Assembly: GCA_000435835.1 (NCBI GenBank) | Contig: FR883405.1 | Coordinates: forward strand, 42,274 to 106,273 | Length of the DNA stretch: 64,000 nucleotides | Reading direction: 5' to 3' | Source: Clostridium sp. CAG:221 | GTDB lineage: Bacteria > Bacillota > Clostridia > Clostridiales > Clostridiaceae | Shown here: positions 10,041-19,992 of the stretch, piece after piece | Layout of the letters: each line of letters starts with the position of its first letter | How positions within the stretch are numbered: position 1 is the first letter of the stretch | The notes under the pieces: generated by a model | Told to the model about the DNA's origin: nothing | Seen by the model: the letters and a program-made list of their open reading frames with translations, nothing else | The model's database searches: none | Made by a program: the position numbers and the translations under genes

Positions 10041-11210
10041 TTATGTTTTTGATAAAGCTTCTAAAGCATAGGCTAAGTATAATTGAGTACCAATGATTAC
10101 GGATTTTTCATCTATATTAAATTTTTCATTATGATTAGGATAATCACAACCAATTTCATCATTACCACTACCTACAAAAGCAAAAGCACCAGGTATCTTT
10201 TTTTGATATACAGCAAAATCTTCTCCCAGCATTATAGGAGGCGTTTCAATGAAAGTTTTTTCATTGAAGATTTTTTTTGCACCGTTAATGGCAGTATTTA
10301 CAACATTTATATCGTTAATTACTGCAGGATGAGCTGAAGACTCATATTCAATATTTACTGTTGCTCCGTAACTTAGAGCAGTAGCATAGCTAATACGCTC
10401 AATGGATGCTTTAATATGTTTGGCAGTAGAAACTGAAAAAGTACGGACAGTACCTTCAATAAAAGCTTTGCTGGAAATTATATTATGAGTTGATCCAGAT
10501 TCAATATGGCCTACTGTTACCACAGCACTATCAAGAGGATTTATCTCACGGCTGACAATTGATTGAAGATTCATCAGTATGGCAGCACATACTAAAGAAG
10601 CATCAATACATTGGTGAGGAGTGCCAGCATGACCAGCTTTACCGTTTATATGAATTATGAATTTATCTGAGGCAGCCATTCTAGGGCCAGCTTCAATGGA
10701 AATTTTTCCACAGTCTATATCTGTAAATACATGAAGACCAAATATTTCATCAACATTATCTAAATAACCATGTTCGCATATTAGCTTTGCACCTTTGGCA
10801 TTTTCTTCAGATGGTTGGAATATAAGAAGCACTTTACCAGGAAGTATATCTTCATATTTTTTTAATATAATAGCAGCACCTATAAGGGAAGCCATATGTG
10901 CATCATGACCACAGGCATGCATAACACCTTCATGAATTGAAGCATAAGGCACACCAGTATTTTCTGTTATTTTTAAGCCATCCATATCACAACGTAAAGC
11001 CACTGTTCTTCCTTTATCATTACCTATGGAAGCAATTATTTCTGTGGTTACTTCATTTAAATATGGAACGTTTATCTTATTAAGTTCTTCTTTGATTTTT
11101 TTATTTGTTTCATATTCTTGCATACTTAATTCTGCATGCATATGAAAATACTTTCTTAAATTTTTAATATAGTTAGCTATAAGTTTTGTTTCAACTACAA
11201 TATCTATCAT
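10041..11210 (-). CDS. M20-family amidohydrolase/peptidase (ILR1/hippurate-hydrolase type)
   Basis: 389 residues with the family hallmarks: HACGHDAHMA (about 94-103) carrying metal-binding Cys and His, an EE pair in QPSEENAKGA, and a dimerisation domain in the middle third. These enzymes hydrolyse N-acyl amino acids or related amides in the cytosol. The start has GAGGT upstream. It stands alone and convergent with the GH31 gene, so context gives no substrate. Confidence 0.88.
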   Translation of the reverse strand: MIDIVVETKLIANYIKNLRKYFHMHAELSMQEYETNKKIKEELNKINVPYLNEVTTEIIASIGNDKGRTVALRCDMDGLKITENTGVPYASIHEGVMHACGHDAHMASLIGAAIILKKYEDILPGKVLLIFQPSEENAKGAKLICEHGYLDNVDEIFGLHVFTDIDCGKISIEAGPRMAASDKFIIHINGKAGHAGTPHQCIDASLVCAAILMNLQSIVSREINPLDSAVVTVGHIESGSTHNIISSKAFIEGTVRTFSVSTAKHIKASIERISYATALSYGATVNIEYESSAHPAVINDINVVNTAINGAKKIFNEKTFIETPPIMLGEDFAVYQKKIPGAFAFVGSGNDEIGCDYPNHNEKFNIDEKSVIIGTQLYLAYALEALSKT

Positions 11211-11445
11211 TCAAATACCTCAAAAAAGAATATACCTAATATATATATGCAATACCTATAAAAAAATTATTATAAGAAGTAAGATAAAGGTATATTGACA
11301 AAATTAAAGTCTATGGAAAAAAGATTCATAGTAATCTTATTTTTATAGAAATTTTGCTATAGTCAACCAATTATTTACCAATATAGGAAAAAGTAGTTAA
11401 TTTATAGTATAATTAAATTTATAATATAAAGTAAAGGAATTAATA

Positions 11446-11523
11446 ATGAGAAATCTATTGAAAGATAAGAAGATAATAATTTTATTAATTAGAGGTTCCA
11501 TGTTTAATAAATATTATATATGA
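11446..11523 (+). CDS. Possible 25-residue hydrophobic peptide upstream of metalloprotease-like gene
   Basis: The gap 11211-11546 contains one short frame of 25 codons (MRNLLKDKKIIILLIRGSM...). AAAGGA stands six bases before its ATG, and a promoter-like TTAATT/TATAAT pair with 17-bp spacing lies just upstream. Its stop overlaps an ATG (ATGA at 11520) of the longer frame of the next gene. It could be a leader peptide or a chance frame; nothing else is visible in this gap. Confidence 0.3.
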   Translation: MRNLLKDKKIIILLIRGSMFNKYYI

Positions 11524-11546
11524 AAAAATTAAGGGGAGAAAAGAAT

Positions 11547-12269
11547 ATGAGAAAGATTGAAAGTAAGAATTATATTTTTAATTATAATGAAGGATCAGTT
11601 GCAGAAAAACAATTAGAAAAGATAATTAATATTCAGGAAACATGCTTTGAGTTTATATGTAATACACTTGAAGTGAACATGCCATGTAAGATTAACTATT
11701 ATCTTTGTGATAGTCCAGAGCAGGTTGGTGAAATTTTTGGTGATAATGAGCCATGTAATGCATTTGCTTGTGAACCTAATAATATATATGCAGTTTATAA
11801 TGAGGAGATAAAATGTATAGGCTTCCATGAAGATGCCCATGTAATTTCATATAATACCTTAAGTATTCCTCCACAAACTTTTATCAGAGAAGGTTTAGCA
11901 ATGTTTTTTGATAAGGGATATTTAGGAATACCTAATTACAATTGGGTAAACTATTTTATTGATAATAATCTCTATGTAAATATAACAAAACTGGTAGACA
12001 ATGAAGAATTTAAAAAAGTGAATTTTGTAATTACTTATACCATTGCAGGAGCTTTTACTGAATATCTTCTTTTAAGCTTTGGCATAGATACTTATAAAGA
12101 ATTTTATAGCAATTTAAATGATGATATAGAGGGAAGTTTTCAAAAGGCTTTCAAAAATTCATTGGAGGATATGGAAAATAATTTCTTAAATTATTTAAAG
12201 GCATTAAAAAATAATGAAGATATTAATGAATTGTTAAAGAAGTATTGCAAAAGATGTAAAATTGTTTAA
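11547..12269 (+). CDS. Putative zinc metalloprotease-like protein (HExxH)
   Basis: 240 residues from ATG 11547, chosen for the AAGGGGAG site eight bases upstream; a longer start at 11520 would overlap the preceding small frame. It contains HEDAH at 94-98, and REGLAMFF places E115 sixteen residues after the second His, the usual layout of a gluzincin zinc site. No signal peptide is seen, so it would be cytosolic. The substrate is unknown and the family is not recognised beyond this motif. A perfect palindrome follows as terminator. Confidence 0.6.
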   Translation: MRKIESKNYIFNYNEGSVAEKQLEKIINIQETCFEFICNTLEVNMPCKINYYLCDSPEQVGEIFGDNEPCNAFACEPNNIYAVYNEEIKCIGFHEDAHVISYNTLSIPPQTFIREGLAMFFDKGYLGIPNYNWVNYFIDNNLYVNITKLVDNEEFKKVNFVITYTIAGAFTEYLLLSFGIDTYKEFYSNLNDDIEGSFQKAFKNSLEDMENNFLNYLKALKNNEDINELLKKYCKRCKIV

Positions 12270-12296
12270 TGGTATTATTTAAGGATTATATTATAT

Positions 12297-12330
12297 GAAA
12301 TAGCAGCAAAAATTTTTGCTGCTATTTCTG
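12297..12330 (+). terminator. Intrinsic terminator, 32-bp perfect palindrome
   Basis: GAAATAGCAGCAAAAA is followed directly by its exact complement and then TGTTT. It lies 28 bases after the metalloprotease-like gene. Confidence 0.75.
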
Positions 12331-12424
12331 TTTAATTATTTTGAAAGGGTGGAATATAGCTGGTAGAACATATTTGTTATGATATAATTGTGTATAAACA
12401 CATATAAGAATCGGGGTGAAATAT

Positions 12425-15400
12425 ATGGATTTAAATGAAATGCTTGATCTTATATTGCTATCAGGATCCAAGATAAGCAGAATTGAAGGGAAAAGACTTT
12501 ATCAAAATAAGCTGGTAAGTGATATTAAAGGTAAGAAGATAGAAAGTATATACCACATATATGGAAAAGTAAAAGATGAAAAGATTGATAAATATTATAA
12601 TGTTCACATAAAAGTAGACCTAAGGAATAAAAAAATGGCAGGTGGAAATTGTAGTTGTGAGGATTACATAGAGAATAAGAATTTACATAGAGATTTTAAA
12701 TGTAAGCATATGATGGCTGTAGCATATAAGTTTTATATGTTAGCTAAAAAGGATAAGAAGAAAAAAGGCACAAAAGAGCCTATAAAGATTGAAAAAATCC
12801 AGGTTAGAATAGAGCCAAGGCTTAAAGCCATTAAGGAAAATGGTATTGAAAAATATATTGCTGAGTTTTGGATTGGTGATAATTCATTAGCACTTATGAA
12901 ATCTATTAATGAATTTATTTATTGCATGGAAAATAAGAGATTTTTAAGCCTTAATGATAATTTTGTATATAATCCTCATAAACATATACTTAATGAAGAG
13001 GCAGAAAGAATTATTAGTTATATTAATAAAAAGATAAGTAGCAAAGATTCCAAAGAAAAAAGAATAATAGGAAGATACTTTGAAATTAAAGCAGAGGATT
13101 TGAAAGAATTCTTAATGCTTTTAGAGAATAATAAAAGTATATTCTTTAATTATGACTATGTTAATTACAAGGCAGAAGTTATTAAAGAAATGTTACCAAT
13201 ACATTTTAATATAAAGCTTAAAGAGGAAAAGATATCAGTAACAACCACCAATAAGATGCCTATTCCTTTAAATAATTCTTTAGAAGTATTTTTATATGAT
13301 AGGAAAATATATTTGCCTAATGAAGAACAAATTAAATTCTTAAAAGTAATATATAAGCCACTAATGGATAAGGGACAGGTTATTCTTGCAAATAATGAGG
13401 AAAATCTAGTGAAAATATTAAGAATTCTTTCTAACATAACTGAGGATATATCATTAGGAGAAGGAGTTAAAAGATTAGTTACAAGTTTAATAAAACCAGA
13501 ATTTTATTTCACCAAGGTCAATGATGATATTTACTGCAAAGTAGATATAAATTATTCCATAGGAAAAATAACTTTGCTAAAGGATATAAATAAGTTAAGT
13601 TTTATTCGTGACAATATATATGAAGAAAAAATAGTTATGGAAATGGAAAAACTTAAATTTATTAGAGATGATAGTAAATTTAAATTTATTGGTGAAGATG
13701 AAGATATATATAATTTGCTTTCAGTTAGATTTAAAGAACTTTTAAAAGAAGGTAAGGTATATCTAACAAAGGACTTTAAAGATATAAGGCTTATTAAAGG
13801 AAAAGATTTAGACTATTCATTTATAGAAGAGGATGAAGGGTATTATTTTAAGGTAAAGGGTTTTACTATTAAAGAGCTAAATTCAGCTTTACATGATATG
13901 AAAAATAAAAAAGGATTTTATAAGACAAAAAATAATAACTATCTTGATTTAAAGGATAAAACAGTAATTAGAATATTAAATATTCTAGATAGCTTGGATA
14001 TATCTGATGATAATATAACGATAGATAAAAATAAGATGCTTTATATAAATGAAAGTTTAAAAAATCAAGGAACAGCTTTTGATAAAGGTGAAGAAACCAT
14101 AAAGGAACTTGATAAAGGCTTAAGTAATAGGCAACAGAGGGAAGTACCTGATGATTTAAATGCCAAACTTAGAAACTATCAAGTAGAAGGATTTAATTGG
14201 CTTAATGAAATTGCCAACTTGAAGGTTGGAGGAATTTTAGCTGATGAAATGGGACTAGGAAAGACAATTCAAATAATAGCTTTTCTATTAAGTCAAAAAG
14301 GTAAAAAATCAATTGTTATTAAACCTACATCTCTTATATATAATTGGCGAGATGAGTTTAATAAATTTGCACCAAGTCTTAATGTGGGAATAATTCATGC
14401 AGATAAAAAAAGCAGGTCTGTAATGATGGAAAAAGAGTTTGATGTAATTGTAACTACCTATGGTCTTATAAAAAATGACTATGAATATTATAAAGAAAAG
14501 GAATTTGATTTCTGTATTATAGATGAGGCTCAAAATATTAAAAATTCAAAGGCACAAAATACCAAGTATGTTAAAGCAATAAAAGCTAGTTGCCGTATAG
14601 CATTAAGTGGAACCCCTATGGAAAATAACTTAATGGAATTATGGTCAATTTTTGATTATATTATGCCAGGATATTTGTTAAGTGAGGCAAAATTTAAAGA
14701 AAAATATCTTAAAGAAGATATGTATGATGAGCTTAAAGAGCTTATTAAGCCATTTATATTAAGAAGGCTTAAAAAGGATGTAATTGATGAATTGCCAAAT
14801 AAGATTGAAAAGAAATTCATGGTGGAGATGGAGGAAAATCAAAAGGCCGTTTATCAGTCTTATATAAAAGAAGTGAGGCAAAAGCTATATAGCGGAGAAG
14901 ACAATAAGATTACAGTATTTTCTTATCTAACTAAGCTAAGGCAATTATGCTTAGATCCATCACTTATTTTAGATGATTATGTAGGGAGAAGTGCTAAAAT
15001 AGAAGCAGCTCTAAATATTGTAAATATGGCAATTGCAGAAAATAGAAAGGTACTTATTTTTTCACAATTTACATCTGTGCTACAAAAATTAGGAGATGAA
15101 TTATCAGAAAAAAATATAGGATATTTATATTTAGATGGTAGTACAAAAGCCAATAAAAGAGTGGAGATGGTGAAGGAATTTAATGAAAGTGAAGAATTAA
15201 AGATATTCTTAATTTCTTTAAAAGCAGGAGGTACTGGCCTTAACCTTACATCTTCAGATTTAGTGCTACATTTTGATCCATGGTGGAATCCAGCCATTGA
15301 AGATCAAGCTACCGATAGAGCTCATAGAATTGGCCAGCAAAATATTGTTGAAGTAATCAAGCTTATAGCTAAAGATTCTGTGGAAGAAAATATCATAAGA

Positions 15401-15511
15401 TTGCAAGAGGATAAGAGAGAACTAATTAATAAAGTCATAAGTGGTGAGGAAATAGGAAGTAATGTCATAGGAAAGCTTTCCAGAGATGAAATAATAGATT
15501 TATTTAGTTAA
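12425..15511 (+). CDS. SNF2-family helicase with N-terminal SWIM zinc finger
   Basis: 1028 residues from ATG 12425; GGGGTGA lies six bases upstream, whereas the in-frame GTG at 12416 is part of that site. A SWIM finger (C76, C78, C93, H95) is near the N-terminus, followed by a long SNF2-associated region. The Swi2/Snf2 ATPase core starts near residue 570: LADEMGLGKT near 603-612 (Walker A), DEAQ near 700 (Walker B), and the C-terminal helicase lobe with TDRAHRIGQ. Bacterial members remodel RNA polymerase or other DNA-bound complexes; no specific role is assigned here. Single gene. Confidence 0.9.
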   Translation: MDLNEMLDLILLSGSKISRIEGKRLYQNKLVSDIKGKKIESIYHIYGKVKDEKIDKYYNVHIKVDLRNKKMAGGNCSCEDYIENKNLHRDFKCKHMMAVAYKFYMLAKKDKKKKGTKEPIKIEKIQVRIEPRLKAIKENGIEKYIAEFWIGDNSLALMKSINEFIYCMENKRFLSLNDNFVYNPHKHILNEEAERIISYINKKISSKDSKEKRIIGRYFEIKAEDLKEFLMLLENNKSIFFNYDYVNYKAEVIKEMLPIHFNIKLKEEKISVTTTNKMPIPLNNSLEVFLYDRKIYLPNEEQIKFLKVIYKPLMDKGQVILANNEENLVKILRILSNITEDISLGEGVKRLVTSLIKPEFYFTKVNDDIYCKVDINYSIGKITLLKDINKLSFIRDNIYEEKIVMEMEKLKFIRDDSKFKFIGEDEDIYNLLSVRFKELLKEGKVYLTKDFKDIRLIKGKDLDYSFIEEDEGYYFKVKGFTIKELNSALHDMKNKKGFYKTKNNNYLDLKDKTVIRILNILDSLDISDDNITIDKNKMLYINESLKNQGTAFDKGEETIKELDKGLSNRQQREVPDDLNAKLRNYQVEGFNWLNEIANLKVGGILADEMGLGKTIQIIAFLLSQKGKKSIVIKPTSLIYNWRDEFNKFAPSLNVGIIHADKKSRSVMMEKEFDVIVTTYGLIKNDYEYYKEKEFDFCIIDEAQNIKNSKAQNTKYVKAIKASCRIALSGTPMENNLMELWSIFDYIMPGYLLSEAKFKEKYLKEDMYDELKELIKPFILRRLKKDVIDELPNKIEKKFMVEMEENQKAVYQSYIKEVRQKLYSGEDNKITVFSYLTKLRQLCLDPSLILDDYVGRSAKIEAALNIVNMAIAENRKVLIFSQFTSVLQKLGDELSEKNIGYLYLDGSTKANKRVEMVKEFNESEELKIFLISLKAGGTGLNLTSSDLVLHFDPWWNPAIEDQATDRAHRIGQQNIVEVIKLIAKDSVEENIIRLQEDKRELINKVISGEEIGSNVIGKLSRDEIIDLFS

Positions 15512-15607
15512 TTCTAAATAATATATAGATGTAATTTATATTTATTGACCAAAGAAAGAAAATAGTTTTAAATAGATTATGTAAAGAAGAGTTGGGAGGA
15601 AATGGTT

Positions 15608-16642
15608 ATGAAATATAATGTGAATAGAGAGTTTCTATTAAATACGTCAAAGGAAATATTAAGTTTTAATAGTCCAACAGGATTTTGTTTTGAAATAATA
15701 GATAAAATTGAAGAAATGTTAAAGCCTTATGGATATAATTTTCAAAGAACTAATAAAGGTTGTGCAGTTATAACAATACCAGGAGAAAGTAATGAGAGAG
15801 TTGTAGGGCTTTCTGCTCATGTGGATACTTTAGGAGCTATGGTTCGTTCAATAACAGGTAGAGGAACATTAAGATTCACTCTTTTAGGTGGACCTATAGT
15901 ACCTACTTTAGATGGAGAATATTGTACTATAAGAACAAGAGAAGGTAAGCTTTATACTGGTACTTTCTTAAGTACAAGTCCTGCTGCCCATGTTTTTAAA
16001 GATGCCAGCACTAAAAAAAGAGATGATGAAAACATGGAAGTTAGAATTGATCAAGTGGTAAAGTCAAAAGAAGATGTAGAAAAGCTAGGTATAGCACCAG
16101 GCGATTTTATTTTTATAGATCCAAAGACTACCATAACAGAATCAGGCTTTATTAAATCAAGGTTCATTGATGATAAGGGAAGCGTATCAGCACTTATAGC
16201 TATGATTGAAATGTTTAAAAGAGAAAATATAACTCCAAAGTATACTACCAAGATACTTATTTCTACTTATGAAGAAGTAGGACATGGAGCAGCATATATA
16301 CCAGAAGATATAACAGAAATGATTTCAGTGGACATGGGATGTATAGGAGAAGATTTAAGCTGTAGCGAATATGATGTTTCAATTTGTGCTAAAGATTCAA
16401 GTGGCCCATATGACTATAATATGGTAACGGAGCTAGTAAACTTAGCTAAGAAAAATGAATTAAGCTATGCAGTGGATATATATCCAATGTATGGTTCTGA
16501 TGTTAGTGCTGCTTTAAGAGGTGGAAATGATATTAGAGGGGCATTGATAGGGCCAGGAGTACATGCTTCCCATGGTATGGAAAGGACCCATGTTTCAGCC
16601 CTTGAGAATACAATTAAGTTATTAACAGCATATTTAGTTTAA
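15608..16642 (+). CDS. M42-family metallopeptidase (aminopeptidase)
   Basis: 344 residues from ATG 15608, with GGGAGGA seven bases upstream; an ATG two codons earlier is too close to that site. M42 metal-binding residues are all visible: His and Asp in SAHVDTLG, Asp in FIDDKG, the EE pair in YEEVGHG, Asp in SVDMG and the final His in HASHGMERTH. These enzymes form large cytosolic assemblies that trim peptides. Single gene followed closely by the nitroreductase gene (87 bases). Confidence 0.9.
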   Translation: MKYNVNREFLLNTSKEILSFNSPTGFCFEIIDKIEEMLKPYGYNFQRTNKGCAVITIPGESNERVVGLSAHVDTLGAMVRSITGRGTLRFTLLGGPIVPTLDGEYCTIRTREGKLYTGTFLSTSPAAHVFKDASTKKRDDENMEVRIDQVVKSKEDVEKLGIAPGDFIFIDPKTTITESGFIKSRFIDDKGSVSALIAMIEMFKRENITPKYTTKILISTYEEVGHGAAYIPEDITEMISVDMGCIGEDLSCSEYDVSICAKDSSGPYDYNMVTELVNLAKKNELSYAVDIYPMYGSDVSAALRGGNDIRGALIGPGVHASHGMERTHVSALENTIKLLTAYLV

Positions 16643-16729
16643 CAACAGAAAATTTAAAGTCATAGTATTAACTATGCCTTTTAGTTTAAGTAATAGATAA
16701 GTGGTTAAAAGAGGAAATGAGGGGTATTT

Positions 16730-17506
16730 ATGAATGAAACAATTTGTACCATAATGAAAAGAGGCTCTTTAAGGAGATATAAGGAAGAAAATATATCAGA
16801 TGAGCATTTAGATATTATCTTAAATGCTGCCATGAGGGCACCGACAGCTGGTAATATGATGACATATTCAATAATTACTGTAAGAAGAGAGGAAACAAAG
16901 AAAAAATTAGCTATAAGCTGTGATAATCAGCCTTTTATAGCAAAGGCACCTTTAATATTGATTTTCTTAGCTGATTATAGCAAATGGTATAAATATTATG
17001 AAGTAAATGGTGTAAGAGAATTTCAAAAGGATAGAGGAGAAACCTTTGCTGGGCCTTCTGCTGGAAGCTTTGTTCTGGCAGTACAAGATGCAGTAATAGC
17101 AGCAGAAAATGCAGTAATAGCAGCAGAAAGTCTTGGGATTGGTTCTTGCTATATTGGAGACATAATGGAACAAAAGGAATATCATAAGACATTGTTTAAT
17201 TTGCCAGAATATGTGTTTCCAGTGGCAATGCTTACTTTAGGATATTATCCAGAAGATTACATGGTGCCATTAAAAGAGAGGTTTGCGGAAAAATATGTAG
17301 TCTTTGAAGAAAGATATAATGAGCTTTCCAAGGAAGATATTGATGATATGTTTAGAAAAAGGGAGCAATTATTTACTGCAAAGAATAAATATAATGCTAA
17401 AAACTATGCGCAAATGCATTATAATTTTAAGGTAAAAGCACCATTTTCTAAAGAAATGCAAAGGTCTGTAGAAGAAGCATTAAAGGAATGGGATAAAAAG
17501 GAATAA
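16730..17506 (+). CDS. Nitroreductase-family flavoprotein (NfsA-like)
   Basis: 258 residues. FMN-binding pattern RRGSLRRY-like start (KRGSLRRYKEE), RAPTAGNMM, and the family segment IAAESLGIGSCYIGDI near 130-145. The family reduces nitro compounds, quinones or flavins with NAD(P)H. GAGGGG precedes the ATG. The DNA encoding AVIAAEN/AVIAAES is a perfect 21-bp tandem repeat (17088-17129), but the protein spacing is normal for the family. A hairpin terminator follows. Confidence 0.88.
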   Translation: MNETICTIMKRGSLRRYKEENISDEHLDIILNAAMRAPTAGNMMTYSIITVRREETKKKLAISCDNQPFIAKAPLILIFLADYSKWYKYYEVNGVREFQKDRGETFAGPSAGSFVLAVQDAVIAAENAVIAAESLGIGSCYIGDIMEQKEYHKTLFNLPEYVFPVAMLTLGYYPEDYMVPLKERFAEKYVVFEERYNELSKEDIDDMFRKREQLFTAKNKYNAKNYAQMHYNFKVKAPFSKEMQRSVEEALKEWDKKE

Positions 17507-17537
17507 GGAAAAAATTTTAATACCATAAGATAAAATT

Positions 17538-17570
17538 AAGCAGCGGAAGTAATCTCAAACCGCTGCTTTT
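17538..17570 (+). terminator. Intrinsic terminator of the nitroreductase gene
   Basis: 9-bp GC-rich stem (AAGCAGCGG and complement), 13-base loop, short T-run. Confidence 0.75.
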
Positions 17571-17653
17571 ATAGTGTTTTAGGGAATTAATCATAGGAAA
17601 AATTGACAATGAGGGCAAATATGATAATGATGGATGTAAAAAGTATATGGAAA

Positions 17654-17671
17654 TTCAATACATGTATTGAA
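17654..17671. promoter_or_regulatory. 18-bp perfect palindrome, candidate operator
   Basis: TTCAATACATGTATTGAA is identical to its reverse complement. It lies 30 bases upstream of the -35 box of the ABC transporter promoter, a position suited to an activator or repressor dimer. No regulator gene is adjacent, so the partner is unknown. Confidence 0.45.
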
Positions 17672-17701
17672 AAATGTGTATAGAATTTTATTAGGAAAAA
17701 G

Positions 17702-17730
17702 TTGACAAAGTGTTATTCATAATGTAATAT
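17702..17730 (+). promoter_or_regulatory. Sigma-A promoter of the ABC exporter operon
   Basis: TTGACA, 17 bases, TAATAT. Transcription would begin near 17737, so the ATG at 17729 cannot be the start codon and the TTG at 17768 is favoured. Confidence 0.75.
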
Positions 17731-17767
17731 GAGTTATACAATACTACATAAAAGGGAGGAGAAAACT

Positions 17768-18697
17768 TTGAGTGCGTTAAAATTAGAGGTAAAAGGTTTA
17801 AAGAAGGTTTTTGGCGAAACTGAAGTTCTACATGGAATATCTTTTACAGTAGAAAGTGGAAAAGCCTTAGGGTTATTAGGAAGAAATGGTGCAGGTAAAA
17901 CAACAACAATTCGTATATTGATGGATGTTTTCAGAGCAAATAGTGGGGAAATATTAATAAATGGGAAAAAATTCAAACCATTGGATTATAAGATAGGATA
18001 TCTGCCAGAAGAAAGAGGTTTATATCCTAAAAGAAAGGTTGCAGAACAAATAATTTATCTTGCTACTTTAAGAGGATTATCTAAAAAGGAAGCAAAAGAA
18101 AATACTTATAAGTGGCTTAAAAAATTAGGTGTAGAAGAGTATGCAGATAGAAAATTAGATACATTATCAAAAGGTAATCAACAAAAAGTGCAATTGGCTC
18201 AGACACTGGTAGCTAATCCAGAAATAGTAATACTTGATGAACCTTTCAGTGGACTAGATCCTGTTAATTCACAAATATTGAAAGATTGTATCAATGAACT
18301 TATTGCAGATAATAAGTTAGTAATTTTCTCAAGCCATCAAATGAGCTATGTAGAAGAGTTTTGTGAAGACATTGCCATAGTTAATAAGGGAGAAATTATT
18401 CTAAGTGGTAACCTAAAGGACATAAAAAAGAAATTTGGTGAAAATAGGCTTGTATTAAGTGCTTGCAACTATTCATTAGAGAAATTAAAGGAAGTTTGTG
18501 AAAATAACTTTTCAGAGCTTGTTGACGTAAATGAAGTTAAAAAGGAATTCATTGTATTGGAATTGAAGAAAGATATAAGTAAGAAACAGCTACTTTTAGC
18601 ACTTATAAATAGTGGAGTAGATATAGAAAAGTTTGGTGAATATGAGCCTACCCTTACTGATATATTTGTTTTGAAAGCAGGTGATAATAATGAATAA
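17768..18697 (+). CDS. ABC transporter ATP-binding protein (NatA-like)
   Basis: 309 residues from TTG 17768. This start is decided by GGGAGGAG upstream and by the promoter whose start point lies after the earlier ATG. Walker A GRNGAGKTT, signature LSKGNQQKVQLAQ, Walker B IVILDEPFSGLDP, and the C-terminal DUF4162-like region found in NatA-type exporter ATPases. It would power the membrane partner encoded next, with an 8-base overlap. Related NatAB systems export sodium or small toxic compounds; the substrate here is unknown. Confidence 0.9.
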   Translation: MSALKLEVKGLKKVFGETEVLHGISFTVESGKALGLLGRNGAGKTTTIRILMDVFRANSGEILINGKKFKPLDYKIGYLPEERGLYPKRKVAEQIIYLATLRGLSKKEAKENTYKWLKKLGVEEYADRKLDTLSKGNQQKVQLAQTLVANPEIVILDEPFSGLDPVNSQILKDCINELIADNKLVIFSSHQMSYVEEFCEDIAIVNKGEIILSGNLKDIKKKFGENRLVLSACNYSLEKLKEVCENNFSELVDVNEVKKEFIVLELKKDISKKQLLLALINSGVDIEKFGEYEPTLTDIFVLKAGDNNE

Positions 18698-19949
18698 TTT
18701 TTTTAAGGTAGTAGGATTTGAATTAAACAATTATTTTAAAAGTAAGGCATATATACTGACAACAGTTTTAATTACAGCTTTTTTGATAGTAGGAATATGT
18801 CTACCATCAATGGTAGATTTATCAGGTATTATTCCACAGCTAGCTACAGAAGAAAAAGCTGAAGAAGATGAAAAAGCAAAGTCAGAGGAAGATAAAAGTA
18901 AATATGCCATTTATGATGAAAATAATATAATAGATATGGAGTATTTAAAGAGTTTTTATCCAAATTCAGAATGGCAAACAGCAAGTAGTAATGATGAATT
19001 GGAAAAATTAGTGAAAGATGGACAAGTTGAAGGTGGATTTGAAGTTGAAAGCCTTACAAAGTATACATACTTTGTAAAAAATAAAGGATTACATGATTCA
19101 GAACAAGCTGTTTTTGATCAAGCTTTAGGGTATATGTATAAGCAACAAGCTATAAGTGAAAAAGGTCTTGATTTTAATGAAATAGATGCAATATATAATA
19201 TGCCAATAGAATCAAATGTTAATGTTCTTGGAAAAGATAGTTCAGAAAACTATTTTTACGCTTATATATTAGTGTTTATTTTATACTTTATGATAATCAT
19301 GTATGGACAGCTTATAGCAACATCAGTTGCTTCAGAAAAAAGCAGTCGTGCTATGGAAGTACTAGTAACAAGTACATCAACAAATAGTTTAATTTTTGGC
19401 AAGGTAATTGCAGGTACTATAGCAAGTGTTATTCAAGTAGGGGTAATGCTTGGTGGTGGAGTTATTACTTATAAAATTACTGGAGCAGCTTGGAATGGAA
19501 TGTTGGATAATTTCTTAGCTATACCAGCTAATATATTATTAACTTTTTCAGTATTTGGATTTGTAGGATATATATTCTATTCGTTTATCTATGCAGCATT
19601 AGGTGCTCTTGTATCAAAAACAGAGGATATAGGTAAGAGTATTGGAAGTATCAACTTTATATTTATGATTGGATTCTTTATTGCTATCTTTGGTTTAATG
19701 AATCCAGATAATACAATTGTTAAGGTTGCATCTTATGTTCCATTTACTTCATGTATGACTATAGTTACTCGTGTAGCTTTAGGATCTATTTCAATAGTAG
19801 AAATGGTAATTTCAGCAATAATTTTAATAGTATCAACTTTATTAATTGGAGTATTTGCATCTAAAATTTATAGAATGGGTACTTTAAGATATGGTAATCC
19901 AATTAAATTAACTCATGCAATAAAGTCTTTAAGAAAAAAAGAAGATTAA
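18690..19949 (+). CDS. ABC-2 type transporter permease (NatB-like)
   Basis: 419 residues from ATG 18690, which overlaps the end of the ATPase gene; AGGTGA lies upstream within that gene. There is one membrane helix near 18-40, an acidic Lys/Glu-rich extracytoplasmic domain to about 180, then five further helices, the topology of the ABC-2/NatB family. The ASEKSSRAMEVLVTS stretch is characteristic. It forms the membrane pore of the exporter with the preceding ATPase. Confidence 0.9.
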   Translation: MNNFFKVVGFELNNYFKSKAYILTTVLITAFLIVGICLPSMVDLSGIIPQLATEEKAEEDEKAKSEEDKSKYAIYDENNIIDMEYLKSFYPNSEWQTASSNDELEKLVKDGQVEGGFEVESLTKYTYFVKNKGLHDSEQAVFDQALGYMYKQQAISEKGLDFNEIDAIYNMPIESNVNVLGKDSSENYFYAYILVFILYFMIIMYGQLIATSVASEKSSRAMEVLVTSTSTNSLIFGKVIAGTIASVIQVGVMLGGGVITYKITGAAWNGMLDNFLAIPANILLTFSVFGFVGYIFYSFIYAALGALVSKTEDIGKSIGSINFIFMIGFFIAIFGLMNPDNTIVKVASYVPFTSCMTIVTRVALGSISIVEMVISAIILIVSTLLIGVFASKIYRMGTLRYGNPIKLTHAIKSLRKKED

Positions 19950-19953
19950 TTTA

Positions 19954-19992
19954 AAAGAGTATTACTACAGTTAGTTGTAATACTCTTTCTTT
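19954..19992 (+). terminator. Intrinsic terminator of the ABC exporter operon
   Basis: Perfect 12-bp stem (AAAGAGTATTAC and complement), 11-base loop, T-rich tail. Confidence 0.8.

Noticed and set aside
17088..17129. 21-bp tandem repeat in the nitroreductase gene as a recent insertion
   Set aside because: The encoded AVIAAENAVIAAES has the normal spacing of the family, so nothing was added; the DNA repeat reflects similar codons.
17729..17767. ATG 17729 as start of the ABC ATPase
   Set aside because: It overlaps the -10 box of the promoter and lies before the expected transcription start; TTG 17768 has a strong ribosome site.
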